Position numbers and translations under genes: made by a program. This document shows positions 7,693-15,594 of a stretch of DNA of 64,000 bases, piece by piece. Positions within the stretch are counted from its first letter, which is position 1. Each line of letters begins with the position of its first letter. Origin of the DNA: Caulobacterales bacterium (GTDB lineage: Bacteria; Pseudomonadota; Alphaproteobacteria; Caulobacterales; Caulobacteraceae); contig CANJID010000004.1 in the NCBI GenBank assembly GCA_947474395.1, positions 46,991 through 110,990 on the forward strand. Reading direction: 5' to 3'. Below the pieces are notes generated by a model, which worked only from the letters and a program-made list of their open reading frames with translations, was not told where the DNA came from and did no database searches.

Positions 7693-9480
7693 ATGCGCGC
7701 GCCGTTGCGTCGATCGACCACTGTCGCCCTCGTGGGCGCCGCCGCCGTGGCGGCCCTGCTGGGGGCCGCTTCGAGCGGTCAGGCGCAGGGCATGTTCCCG
7801 GCCGTGCCCGACCCCTTCGCGCCCAAGGCGGTGGAGCGGGTGGACGCGCCGCTCGCCAAGCTCTCCGCCGTCACTCCGGCCATGCTGGAAAGCCCGCCGG
7901 CGAGCGACTGGCTGATGTGGCGGCGGACCTATGACGGCTACGGCTTCAGCCCGCTGGAGCAGATCAACAAGGCCAATGTCGCAAACCTGAAAGTCGCCTG
8001 GACCTGGTCCATGGCCAACGGCCCGCAGCAGGGTACGCCTCTGGTCCACGACGGCGTGCTGTTCGTGCAGAGCAACGGCGACGGCGTCGAGGCCCTGAAC
8101 GCGTCCAACGGCGACCTGCTCTGGCGCTACACGGCCCGCCTGCCGCGAGAGGTCGCGCCCAGCCAAAAGCGGATGATGGCGCTCGCCGGCGACAAGCTGC
8201 TGCTCGCCACCTCCAACAAGCACATCGTCGCTCTCAACATGAAGACGGGAGCGGTGGAATGGGACCAGGCTGTGGCTGGGGAGGGCACCTTCACCTCCGG
8301 CCCCATGGTTGTGGACGACCGGGTGATCATCGGGGCGACCGGGTGCAACATGGGCCGGTGCTCCATCACCGGCCACGAGCTGGCGACCGGCAAGGAGGTC
8401 TGGCGCTTTTACACCGTGGCGGGGCCTGGCGAGCCGGGGGGCGAGACCTGGAACGGCATCCCGCTCGACGAGCGCTATGGCGGCTCCTCCTGGACCTCGG
8501 GGAGCTACGATCCCTCGACCAAGCTGCTCTACTGGGGCGTCGGCCAGCCCTATCCCTGGAACCCCTTCGCGCGGGGCACCAGTCCCCTGAAGCCGGGAAA
8601 CAGCGACGAGGCCCTCTACACCGACAACACCCTGGCTCTCGATCCTCAGACCGGGAAACTGGTCTGGCACTACTCCCACCTGCCCAACGACAGCTGGGAC
8701 ATGGACTATGTGTTCGAGCGCACCCTGGTCGACGTGCCCGTGGACGGGAAGATGCGGCGCCTGACGGTCACCTCCGGCAAGCTCGGCATCATCGAGGGGG
8801 TCGACGCCAAGACCGGCCAGTTCGTCTTCGCCAAGGACATGGGCATCCAGAACATCGTCCAGTCCATCGACCCGGTGACGGGTAAGAAGACCATCAACCC
8901 GGCGGTGATCCCCGAGCTCAACAAGACCGTCACCATCTGCCCGCACCCGGGCGGCGGGCGCAGCGTCGGGGCCACGGCCTACGACCCGCGGACCAAGATC
9001 CTCTATCTGCCGCTGCAGGAGCACTGCACCGACATGACGCCGGGGCCGAAGGAGCCGGGGGAGAAGACGGCTCCCTCCAAGTTCGTGCTGAAGCTTTTCC
9101 CCGGCAGCGACGGCAACCTCGGCCGGCTGGATGCGGTGAACCTCGCCACCCGCAAGAACGTCTGGACCCACCGCGAGCGCGCGCCCCAGTCCACCGGCTC
9201 CCTGCCGACCGCCGGCGGCGTGGTGTTCCAGGGCCAGCTCGACCGCTACTTCAAGGCCTATGACTCGGCCACCGGCAAGGAGCTGTGGAAGACGCGCCTG
9301 AACGACGTGCCGAACTCCGCGCCGATCAGCTTCAGCGTGGCGGGCAAGCAGTACATCGCCGTGACCACCGGCTCGGGCGGCCCCATGACCCGCACCTGGC
9401 TCTCCATGCTGCCGGAAATCCGCAACCCGCCCGCCTCCGGCGCTACGGTCTGGGTGTTCGAGCTGCCGGATCGTCGATGA
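7693..9480 (+). CDS. PQQ-dependent alcohol dehydrogenase (no heme domain)
   Basis: 595 residues from an ATG preceded by GGGAGGGCGG. A signal peptide (ending SSGQAQG) directs it to the periplasm. The body has repeated quinoprotein propeller motifs (WMWRRTYDGYGFSPL-like opening, A-x-x-TGKLVWHY, A-x-x-TGKELWKT). WDMD near the middle matches the position of the catalytic Asp in the methanol/ethanol dehydrogenase family. The length is that of a heme-free type I enzyme, so electrons should leave through a separate cytochrome. The next gene, overlapping as ATGA or starting 108 bases on, encodes one. Substrate unknown, probably a primary alcohol. Confidence 0.88.
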   Translation: MRAPLRRSTTVALVGAAAVAALLGAASSGQAQGMFPAVPDPFAPKAVERVDAPLAKLSAVTPAMLESPPASDWLMWRRTYDGYGFSPLEQINKANVANLKVAWTWSMANGPQQGTPLVHDGVLFVQSNGDGVEALNASNGDLLWRYTARLPREVAPSQKRMMALAGDKLLLATSNKHIVALNMKTGAVEWDQAVAGEGTFTSGPMVVDDRVIIGATGCNMGRCSITGHELATGKEVWRFYTVAGPGEPGGETWNGIPLDERYGGSSWTSGSYDPSTKLLYWGVGQPYPWNPFARGTSPLKPGNSDEALYTDNTLALDPQTGKLVWHYSHLPNDSWDMDYVFERTLVDVPVDGKMRRLTVTSGKLGIIEGVDAKTGQFVFAKDMGIQNIVQSIDPVTGKKTINPAVIPELNKTVTICPHPGGGRSVGATAYDPRTKILYLPLQEHCTDMTPGPKEPGEKTAPSKFVLKLFPGSDGNLGRLDAVNLATRKNVWTHRERAPQSTGSLPTAGGVVFQGQLDRYFKAYDSATGKELWKTRLNDVPNSAPISFSVAGKQYIAVTTGSGGPMTRTWLSMLPEIRNPPASGATVWVFELPDRR

Positions 9481-9493
9481 CGTCACCCAGTTC

Positions 9494-9594
9494 CGCTCAT
9501 CCCGGCGAAAGCCGGGACCCCGGCGTTTTTGTTGTCTTAGGGCGCGGCGCTGTCGGGAAAAAAACCTGGGTCCCGGCTTTCGCCGGGATGAGCG
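9494..9594. repeat. Long palindromic repeat (REP-like), 27-bp arms
   Basis: The arms at 9494-9520 and 9568-9594 are exact reverse complements over 27 bases, with a 47-base centre. Each arm contains its own hairpin of six base pairs (CCCGGC GAAA GCCGGG). Read in frame it encodes HPGESRDPG and VPAFAGM, peptides familiar as artefacts of dispersed intergenic repeats in alphaproteobacteria. It lies at the junction between the PQQ dehydrogenase and its cytochrome. Confidence 0.8.
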
Positions 9595-9977
9595 GGATTA
9601 TTTTAGCCCTGGTGGGGGGGCCATCTGCCCTGGCCCAGGACGAGGCGCCGGCGCATTTCACCGCGGCGCAGGCGTCGCGGGGGGCGGATGCGTATCGCGA
9701 CCGCTGCGTGCTCTGCCATGGGGCGAACCTGGACGACGGGGAGTTCGGGCCGACGCTGAAGGGCGCGCGGTTCAAGCGCAAATGGGGCGGCCAAAGTCTG
9801 GCCGCGCTGTTCGCCTATGTCTCCACCACCATGCCCCCGGGCCAGACCTCGCTGATGGGTCCGGAGGACTATGCGGACGTGCTGGCGCATATACTGGCGG
9901 GCAACGGCGTCGCCGCCGGCGATACCCCCCTTCCGTCAAAGACGGAGGCCCTGGGGCCCCTGACGATGCCAAAGTGA
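9588..9977 (+). CDS. Small periplasmic cytochrome c
   Basis: 129 residues from the ATG at 9588. A short signal peptide (MSGIILALVGGPSALA, cut before Q) precedes one cytochrome c domain with heme motif CVLCHG (C40, C43, H44) and a probable axial Met in TMPPGQ (M82). It is the likely electron acceptor of the preceding PQQ dehydrogenase. The frame stays open back to an ATG at 9477 overlapping the dehydrogenase stop, but that extension is made entirely of the palindromic repeat and gives no better signal peptide. The chosen start lies inside the right arm of the repeat. Confidence 0.8.
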   Translation: MSGIILALVGGPSALAQDEAPAHFTAAQASRGADAYRDRCVLCHGANLDDGEFGPTLKGARFKRKWGGQSLAALFAYVSTTMPPGQTSLMGPEDYADVLAHILAGNGVAAGDTPLPSKTEALGPLTMPK

Positions 9978-10016
9978 AGCGGCTCGCGTGATCGGGCCGA
10001 GCTAAAGGAGACGCTC

Positions 10017-11507
10017 ATGGTCGATTTCTCAGGCCAGCGGCCGACGACCGGTTTCCACGCCCCGACGCGGTTCGAGGCGGACATCTACGACTGCGAGGTG
10101 GTGGGCCAGATCCCCACCGACCTGAACGGCGGCTTCTTCCGCCTGCACCTCGACGCCTTCTACCCGTCGAAATACGCGGACGACGCGATCCTGGCCTACG
10201 ACGGCTACGTCACCTCGTTCCGCTTCAGCAAGGGGGTCGTCGACTACAAGGGCCGCTACGTCCGCACCCAGCGCTTCATGAAGCAGCTCGAGGCGCGCAA
10301 GCAGCTCTACGGCTACTACCGCAATCCGTACACGGATGATCCGTCCGTTTCCGACCCCGCCAATCCCCATCTGCGGACCACGGCCAACACCACGCCGGTG
10401 GTCCACCACGGCAAGCTGTTCGCCACCAAGGAGGATGGGCTACCGCACGTGATGGACCACAACACCCTGAAGACCGTGGGGCCGACCGACTTCGGCGGGA
10501 CGTGGAACAGCCAGACCTTCACCGCCCACCCCAAGATCGATCCGGTCAGTGGCGAGATGGTCGCCATCGGCTACGAGGCCAGCGGCCTGGCGTCCAAGGA
10601 CGTGCTGATGGGCACCTTCGACAAGACCGGCAAGCTCACCCAAGAGGTGCGCTTCGACGTGCCTTACGTCTCCATGCTGCACGACATGTGCGTGACCCAG
10701 AAGCACGTGGTCATCCCCGGCGGCGGGGCGATCGCGGACATCGAGACGCTGAAGGCGGGCAAGAGCCACTGGGGCTGGGACGCCAGCCTGCCGTCCTACT
10801 ACGGGATCATCCCCCGCGACGGGGAAGCCAAGGACATGCGCTGGTTCAAGGGCCCCGAGCGGGCGCTGGTGCACACGGTCAATGCGGTCACCGAGGGCGA
10901 CAAGGTGATCATGGAGGCCCCGGTGGTGGAGGGTAATCCCTGGCCCTGGTTCCACGACATCCACGGCGCCCCGTTCAAGCCGCTGGACTACACCATCCGC
11001 CGCTTCACCTTCGACCTGAACTCCAAGGACGACGGCTACACCGAGGAGATCCTGTTCAAGACGCCGGTGACCAGCTTCACCCGCATCGACGACCGGTTCA
11101 TGACCCTGCCGTACCGCTACACCTATGTGCAGTATTCGGACCCCGAACGGCCCTTCGACGCGGCCCTGGCGGGCCCGTTCGGCGGGCGCACCGCCAACTC
11201 TTACGGCCGGTTCGACATCCGCACGGGGGAGACCCTGTCCTACTGCGCCGGACAGAGCCACGCGGTGCAGGAGCCGACCTTCGTGCCGCGGCCCGGATCG
11301 AGCGAGGAAGGCGATGGCTGGATTCTGGGAATCGCCCACAACCACGTGGAACGGCGCTCGGAGTTGATCATCCTCGACGCCCAGCGCATGGAGGAGGTGG
11401 CCCGGGTGGTCCTGCCCTTCCGCTGCAGCGGCCAGGTGCACGGGGTCTGGGCGGGGGAGGGCGACCTCGCCTTCGACGATCCCACCCAACTGGCCTTGGC
11501 GAACTAG
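10017..11507 (+). CDS. Carotenoid-oxygenase family dioxygenase (lignostilbene dioxygenase-like)
   Basis: 496 residues, ATG at 10017 with AAGGAG upstream and no signal peptide, so cytoplasmic. The family is a seven-bladed propeller with a non-heme iron held by four histidines. The expected positions are present: H171 (TAHPK), H222 (MLHDM), H286 (VHTVNA) and H475 (GQVHGVW). Members cleave a carbon-carbon double bond with O2, in apocarotenoids or in stilbenes and phenylpropenes. It starts 39 bases after the cytochrome gene, which suggests co-transcription with the PQQ dehydrogenase. An alkene-bearing aromatic or terpenoid substrate is plausible but not shown. Confidence 0.88.
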   Translation: MVDFSGQRPTTGFHAPTRFEADIYDCEVVGQIPTDLNGGFFRLHLDAFYPSKYADDAILAYDGYVTSFRFSKGVVDYKGRYVRTQRFMKQLEARKQLYGYYRNPYTDDPSVSDPANPHLRTTANTTPVVHHGKLFATKEDGLPHVMDHNTLKTVGPTDFGGTWNSQTFTAHPKIDPVSGEMVAIGYEASGLASKDVLMGTFDKTGKLTQEVRFDVPYVSMLHDMCVTQKHVVIPGGGAIADIETLKAGKSHWGWDASLPSYYGIIPRDGEAKDMRWFKGPERALVHTVNAVTEGDKVIMEAPVVEGNPWPWFHDIHGAPFKPLDYTIRRFTFDLNSKDDGYTEEILFKTPVTSFTRIDDRFMTLPYRYTYVQYSDPERPFDAALAGPFGGRTANSYGRFDIRTGETLSYCAGQSHAVQEPTFVPRPGSSEEGDGWILGIAHNHVERRSELIILDAQRMEEVARVVLPFRCSGQVHGVWAGEGDLAFDDPTQLALAN

Positions 11508-11557
11508 GCTTTCAGGCGCACTAGAGGCGCCCTAAGGGCATCCGGCAGGAGAGCGAC

Positions 11558-11668
11558 ATGGCCAAGGGTCAGAAGAAGAGCAACAAGGAAGTCCGCAAGC
11601 CGAAGGCCGACAAGAAGTCCGCCCCCGTGCAGGCCACCACCTTCGCGACCCTGCCCAAGCGCGGCTAG
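11558..11668 (+). CDS. Small lysine-rich basic protein
   Basis: 36 residues (MAKGQKKSNKEVRKPKADKK, then SAPVQATTFATLPKRG). The ATG has an AGGAGA ribosome site seven bases upstream. Short lysine-rich proteins beginning MAKGQ-x-x-SN are familiar to me from alphaproteobacterial genomes as conserved hypotheticals. No function is known; the charge suggests nucleic-acid or ribosome association. Its stop overlaps that of the convergent 81-residue gene at a CTAG. Confidence 0.6.
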   Translation: MAKGQKKSNKEVRKPKADKKSAPVQATTFATLPKRG

Positions 11669-11910
11669 ACGCTGAGGTCGAGAGCCGGCTGGCGGTCTAC
11701 GGCGCGCTGCTGCGGCGCGTCGTTCAGGCGCGAGAGCAGGCCGCCGAAACGGACGGCTTGCCCGGCGCGCTTGGCTGCGGCCGAGTCGGGCCGGTTCGGG
11801 TCCGCGTTGACGCCGTAGGGGCCGTCCTTCGGATGCGCGGGGTCGACGTGGCGCTTGGCGTAATCCACGTCCGTGCAGTCCTTGCACTGGAAGCCGTTGA
11901 TCATTTCCAC
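11665..11910 (-). CDS. Small hypothetical protein with CxxC
   Basis: 81 residues from GTG at 11910, or 79 from ATG at 11904. The N-terminus holds a CKDC motif followed by DVDYAKRHVDPAHPKDGPYG, a composition unlike random translation. The CxxC could bind zinc or be redox active. No transmembrane segment or signal peptide. I do not recognise a named family. It converges on the 36-residue gene with overlapping stops. Confidence 0.55.
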   Translation of the reverse strand: MEMINGFQCKDCTDVDYAKRHVDPAHPKDGPYGVNADPNRPDSAAAKRAGQAVRFGGLLSRLNDAPQQRAVDRQPALDLSV

Positions 11911-11970
11911 GCGCAGGTTCTCCGCCGCCCCGGGCGATCATGCGCCTGCATGGTTAGCGCAGGGTTAGGG

Positions 11971-12381
11971 CTACTGCCCGACCTGCAGCTTGGTCGGGTT
12001 GTTCGAGATCAGGACCCCGTCCGCCAGGGTGATGTCGATCAGGCCGCCGCCGTGTCGTCCGTCCCGCAAGGGATGGGCTCGGATGGTGATCTTGTCCCCG
12101 GGCCTTAAGCGCTCCGGGGTCACCCCTTGCGCCTTCATGCGCGATGCCGTGCCGCCCTCGATGTCCCAGCGCACCATCTTGGTGGCGTCCTCGGCGGAGG
12201 GGACCAGCAGGGAGATCCAGGCGTGGGGCGCCACGAACTGGTACTCCAGCAGGGTTCCCTTCAGGGTAAGGGTCTTGGCGCGGTCGAACATGGCGCCGGA
12301 GTGGTGCGCCAGCGCCGGTCCCGCGACCAGGGCGACGGCGATAGCGATCGGGGTCGTCAGGCCCGCGAGCGTGCGCTTCAT
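11971..12381 (-). CDS. DUF6152 family secreted protein
   Basis: 136 residues. The signal peptide ends GPALA just before HHSGAMFD, the hallmark opening of DUF6152. Further family features are the PHAWISLLVP strand, WDIEGG, LRPGDKITIRAHPLRDG and a final DG-V. The start ATG overlaps the stop of the 308-residue gene upstream (ATGA), so the two are translationally coupled. Function unknown; periplasmic location inferred. These small proteins are often found beside the larger partner family seen here. Confidence 0.75.
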   Translation of the reverse strand: MKRTLAGLTTPIAIAVALVAGPALAHHSGAMFDRAKTLTLKGTLLEYQFVAPHAWISLLVPSAEDATKMVRWDIEGGTASRMKAQGVTPERLRPGDKITIRAHPLRDGRHGGGLIDITLADGVLISNNPTKLQVGQ

Positions 12382-13304
12382 TTTCCGGCCTCCTTCTTTT
12401 CCTGAGCTTCGCGTTCGCCGGGCAGCACCAGGGTCTGGTAGCCGTCCTTCATCTCGCTGTTGTTGTCCGGCGAGCAGGTGTCGTCCTTGACGACGGGGTA
12501 CTTGGTCGGCGCGCGCCGGAACCAGCGGGTCACCTGCCAGGGTTTGGTGAAGGCCACCGGGTCCACCATCGTCATCGCGTCTTCCAGCCAATCCTTGTCG
12601 ACGAGGCGGATGCGTTCGGTCACGCGCAGCTGGTCCGAATGGGGCGCGCCGGTCTGGTCGTAGTTGGAGGGGTAGGTGCCGATGGTGTCGGCGACCAGGG
12701 TATCGCCCTCCCAGTGGCCGATGGAGTGGCCGTTCCAGCGGGGTTCCACGTCGCGCTCGAAGCCCTCGCCCTTCGGATGGCCCCGCCCGTCGGTGTAGAT
12801 GTGGCGGATGGCGCTGCCGGCGTCGAAGTACATCAGGACGAATTCGGGGGTGACGACGATCTCGGGGCCGCTGGGATTGCCTCCCATCACCCGCGGGAAC
12901 CCGTAGGGCCAGCAGACGGAAACCCGGTCGGTGTTCTTGCCCTCGAGGTTGTCGGCGATGATCTTGTCGTACTTGGCCTTCCATTCGGCGTTGTAGGGGA
13001 TCGAGGTCATGTAGGTTCCCTCGATCAGGCCGACGAGGCCGGCGCCTTCCTCCTCGGCAGGGTCGGGGGGCGAGACGAAATTGATCTGGTCGAAGCTGAT
13101 CTCGGCGGGGCGCGGCTTTGCCCCGCTGGTGGGAATCCAGCGCCCGTTCCAGTCCGGCAGCTTTTGCAGGGCCGCGGTGTAGCCGGCGCTGATCTTTGGC
13201 GACTTGAAGCCGGGGGCGGGGAGCTTTCGCCCGTCGGCCGGCTGGGCGGCGGCGACGGTCGCGGCGGCCGCAACGGCCAGCGCCAGCGTTAGCGTTCGGA
13301 TCAT
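12378..13304 (-). CDS. Secreted protein of unknown function (GHWEGDTLVADT family)
   Basis: 308 residues from ATG at 13304 (MIRTLTLALAVAAAATVAAAQ signal peptide); an upstream in-frame ATG at 13337 gives an unlikely extension. The C-terminal half has RHIYTDGRGHPKG, SIGHWEGDTLVADT, RVTERIRLVD and D-x-VAFTKPW, a block shared with the gene at 44727-45488. The N-terminal part contains PDWNGRWIPTSG. I know such proteins only as conserved hypotheticals next to DUF6152 genes. Stop overlaps the DUF6152 start. No catalytic motif recognised. Confidence 0.75.
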   Translation of the reverse strand: MIRTLTLALAVAAAATVAAAQPADGRKLPAPGFKSPKISAGYTAALQKLPDWNGRWIPTSGAKPRPAEISFDQINFVSPPDPAEEEGAGLVGLIEGTYMTSIPYNAEWKAKYDKIIADNLEGKNTDRVSVCWPYGFPRVMGGNPSGPEIVVTPEFVLMYFDAGSAIRHIYTDGRGHPKGEGFERDVEPRWNGHSIGHWEGDTLVADTIGTYPSNYDQTGAPHSDQLRVTERIRLVDKDWLEDAMTMVDPVAFTKPWQVTRWFRRAPTKYPVVKDDTCSPDNNSEMKDGYQTLVLPGEREAQEKKEAGK

Positions 13305-13333
13305 GGCGGTTCCTCCGTCGCCGGCTTCGCCGG

Positions 13334-14203
13334 TCATTGCTTGAAGCCCGAGTCCGGGGGCCAGGCGGACGAGTTGCCGAACTCCTCGAAGGAGCGGATG
13401 CGGCCGTCGACGACCTTAAGGATTTCGCACTCGTAAGTCGCGTCAGGCCGGTCCTTGTAGGCGTTGGGCATCAGGAAGCTGACGACCACGATCCCTCGCT
13501 CCACATCGACGATCGGAAAGCGCCGGCCGACGGGGGACCCCGCGCGGACGCCGTCGAAGCTGGTCAGGCAGGAGCCGACGCCGTCGGGCCCGTTGTTGGT
13601 GACCTTGCCGCCCAGGTAATATTTGTCGCAGCGGTAGCCGAGCGGGACGCCGGCGCTCGAATGGGCGCCGATGCCGTCGAGATAGAGGCCGGCGATGCGG
13701 ATCAGCTCGGCGCGGGTGGAGCGGCGCGCGGCCGGAACGACCGCCTCGTAGAGGATGTCCGGATAGAGCAGCTCCTCAGGATGGAAATAGCGCCCCGGGG
13801 TGGTGTTCCAGGCGATCTCGCTCTCAACCACGACCCGGTTCTTCAGGCGGATGCGCAGGAGCAGCGGGGTCAGCCCGCCGTCTCGGCGCTCGAACACCCC
13901 GGCGAAGACGGCGTTGCCGGTCACCGGATCGGCGAATCGATAGCCGGCGCGAACCCGCTTCAGCGTCTTCCACACCCCCGCGTCCGGCCGGGTCGCCAGG
14001 GTGTTCTCGCGGGTCTCGGCGCCTTTCGAGAGGGCAAGGGCGGTGAAATCCTGGGCGGCGGCGCGATCGATGTAGCGGTCGAGGGCGGTCATCAGACAGC
14101 CGCGATCACAGCCGGCGACAGCGGCCGGCGCGGAGGCGGCGGCGACGACCATAGCCGTCGCCAGGACGCCCCCCAGCGCCCACACCGCCCGCAACCTACG
14201 CAT
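13334..14203 (-). CDS. Secreted hypothetical protein (possibly DUF8021-like)
   Basis: 289 residues with a signal peptide (MRRLRAVWALGG through SAPAAVAG). The mature part starts CDRGCLMTALDRYIDRAAAQ, passes ETRENTL, and ends with an NTF2-like strand pattern (RGIVVVSFL, YECEILKVVDGRIRSFEEF). From memory this layout resembles proteins annotated DUF8021; the assignment is tentative. It starts 30 bases upstream of the 308-residue gene and probably heads an operon of three genes under the divergent TetR regulator. Enzymatic role unknown. Confidence 0.7.
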   Translation of the reverse strand: MRRLRAVWALGGVLATAMVVAAASAPAAVAGCDRGCLMTALDRYIDRAAAQDFTALALSKGAETRENTLATRPDAGVWKTLKRVRAGYRFADPVTGNAVFAGVFERRDGGLTPLLLRIRLKNRVVVESEIAWNTTPGRYFHPEELLYPDILYEAVVPAARRSTRAELIRIAGLYLDGIGAHSSAGVPLGYRCDKYYLGGKVTNNGPDGVGSCLTSFDGVRAGSPVGRRFPIVDVERGIVVVSFLMPNAYKDRPDATYECEILKVVDGRIRSFEEFGNSSAWPPDSGFKQ

Positions 14204-14239
14204 CGAACCCCGCCCTCCCGGCTCCGAAGGGCAGCGAAG

Positions 14240-14254
14240 CCTAGCGTTGCTAGG
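14240..14254. promoter_or_regulatory. Palindromic operator candidate for the TetR regulator
   Basis: CCTAGC GTT GCTAGG is an exact 6-bp inverted repeat with a 3-base centre. It sits in the 86-base divergent gap between the tetR-like gene and the secreted-protein operon. Size, symmetry and position suit a TetR-family operator controlling both directions. Confidence 0.5.
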
Positions 14255-14289
14255 TTGTCAACGCGCCTTGTTGCGGGCAGGAAGGAGTC

Positions 14290-14838
14290 ATGGGGCTGGA
14301 ACGCGATGCGATCATCGGGGTGGCGCTGGAACTGCTGGACGAGGTCGGGCTCGAAGGCCTGACCACGCGGCGGCTGGCGCAGGCGCTCGGCATCAAGGGC
14401 CCGTCGCTCTATTGGCACTTCAAGAGCAAGCGCGAGATGCTCGATCACATGGCGGAGGCCATGATCGCCCAGAGCTGGCCGACGGCGAGCCCGCTGGAGC
14501 CCGGCCAGCCCTGGGCCGAGTGGCTGGCCGACCGCGCCTATTCCCTGCGCCGGGCGGCCCTGTCCCGGCGGGACGGGGCTTTGCTGATGATGGGCCAGAA
14601 GCCGACGGGGGAGAGCCCGACGTTCCCCGCCATGGTCCGCCGGCTGGAGGGGGCCGGGTTCACCGCGGCCGAGGCGCAGCACGCCCTGATGAGCGCCGGC
14701 CGCTACAGCCTCGGTTGGGCCGCGGCCGAACAGGCGGCGATGGAGCGGCCGACCGGCATCGACTACGAGGCGGCCTTCGCCTTCGGCCTGCGGGCGCTGG
14801 TGGACGGCCTGGCCCTGCATCTCGCCCGAAACGGATAG
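14290..14838 (+). CDS. TetR/AcrR family transcriptional regulator
   Basis: 182 residues, ATG at 14290 with GAAGGAG upstream. The N-terminal 50 residues form the helix-turn-helix (GLEGLTTRRLAQALGIKGPSLYWHFKSKREML), with the YWHF signature at the end of the recognition helix. The C-terminal ligand domain, with RPTGIDYEAAFAFGLRALVDGL near its end, resembles that of TetR itself (TetR_C). Divergent from the 289-residue secreted-protein gene, with a palindrome between them, so it probably represses that operon and itself until an effector binds. Confidence 0.85.
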   Translation: MGLERDAIIGVALELLDEVGLEGLTTRRLAQALGIKGPSLYWHFKSKREMLDHMAEAMIAQSWPTASPLEPGQPWAEWLADRAYSLRRAALSRRDGALLMMGQKPTGESPTFPAMVRRLEGAGFTAAEAQHALMSAGRYSLGWAAAEQAAMERPTGIDYEAAFAFGLRALVDGLALHLARNG

Positions 14839-14890
14839 GCCATCTGCATCGAGCGCCAAGCCGCACTTCGCCTGACGCCCGGCCAAGAAA

Positions 14891-14919
14891 AAACGGGCCG
14901 GCGCTGGGCCGACCCGTTT
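14891..14919. terminator. Hairpin terminator after the TetR gene
   Basis: AAACGGG (14891-14897) pairs with CCCGTTT (14913-14919), with an inner CGGC/GCCG stem. The A/T-rich arm ends and the preceding run of A suit an intrinsic terminator working in either direction. Confidence 0.6.
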
Positions 14920-14968
14920 CAAGTCTTGCGATGCGGAGCCCCTGAGGGATCCGCCTCCGCTCGTGGCC

Positions 14969-14995
14969 CCGAGCCTTTTCTATGAAAAGGCTCGG
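14969..14995. terminator. Hairpin between tetR and the cold-shock gene
   Basis: CCGAGCCTTTT (14969-14979) and AAAAGGCTCGG (14985-14995) are exact 11-bp arms with loop CTATG. It lies between two convergent genes. Each arm carries four T or A at the loop side, and a short T-rich tract follows on the + strand, so it could stop transcription from either side. Confidence 0.5.
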
Positions 14996-15010
14996 ATTTC
15001 TAGATGCGTA

Positions 15011-15047
15011 GGGCGCGTCCGAGCGGCGAACCGCTCACACTTCGCCC
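15011..15047 (-). terminator. Hairpin downstream of the cold-shock gene
   Basis: GAGCGG CGAA CCGCTC (15021-15036) is an exact hairpin; read on the minus strand its loop is TTCG. Outer GGGCG/CGCCC bases also pair. It lies within 45 bases of the stop of the minus-strand cold-shock gene and may protect or end that mRNA. Confidence 0.4.
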
Positions 15048-15055
15048 GACGCGCT

Positions 15056-15265
15056 CTAGACGGCCTGGAGCTGACCCGCCGACATCTTGCCGCTGCGGTT
15101 ATCCCGCTCCAGCTCGTAGGAGAGCTTTTGGCCTTCATGGATCGAGCCGAGGCCCGAACGCTCCACCGCCGAGATGTGCACGAAAACGTCGTTGCCGCCG
15201 TCTTCGGGCTGGATGAAGCCGAAGCCCTTAGTGCCGTTGAACCACTTCACAGTTCCGGTAGCCAT
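15056..15265 (-). CDS. cspA: Cold-shock protein (CspA family)
   Basis: 69 residues, a single five-stranded OB-fold cold-shock domain. The RNA-binding motifs RNP1 (KGFGFI, about 13-18) and RNP2 (VFVHI, about 27-31) are intact. It binds single-stranded RNA and DNA in the cytoplasm and acts as an RNA chaperone. The ATG at 15265 follows a purine-rich leader, GAAAGAAAACACACT. The long AT-richer upstream region fits a cold-shock 5' leader. Genomes of this group carry several paralogues, so the exact symbol is uncertain. Confidence 0.92.
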   Translation of the reverse strand: MATGTVKWFNGTKGFGFIQPEDGGNDVFVHISAVERSGLGSIHEGQKLSYELERDNRSGKMSAGQLQAV

Positions 15266-15594
15266 AGTGTGTTTTCTTTCGGATATAAGTATTCACCACA
15301 TGCCGACCGGCATGGGAGATCAAATGTCGGAGAGGGTCGAGGGCAGGCTCGGGGCTCGATCCAAAATCGAGCGAGGAGAGCAACCGAACCAAAGCGATAT
15401 TCGATTTGCCCCTGTCGCACGAATTCCCTGCGGGGTCAAGGGATAAGGGGGATTTTGCCTGAGAATCCCCCCCTATTACAGCCACGCCCTATTCCAAAAA
15501 CTGAAGCAACGTCCTAGATTTAAACGGAATGCCCCTGGACGCGGCGGCGCGCCTGCAATGGCGCCGCCCGGCGGCGGTACAAGGAATAGCGAGC
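15266..15594. other. 329-base intergenic region upstream of the cold-shock gene
   Basis: No coding region is convincing here. It contains a small palindrome TGCCG AC CGGCA (15302-15313), probably in the cold-shock mRNA leader, and a lower-GC tract at 15480-15530. Promoters for the divergent cold-shock and DUF2188-like genes must lie here, but no clear -35/-10 pair was recognised. Confidence 0.4.

Noticed and set aside
9477..9587. Extended N-terminus of the cytochrome c from the ATGA overlap
   Set aside because: The extra 37 residues are translation of a palindromic repeat (HPGESRDPG, VPAFAGM), and the shorter form has a proper signal peptide.
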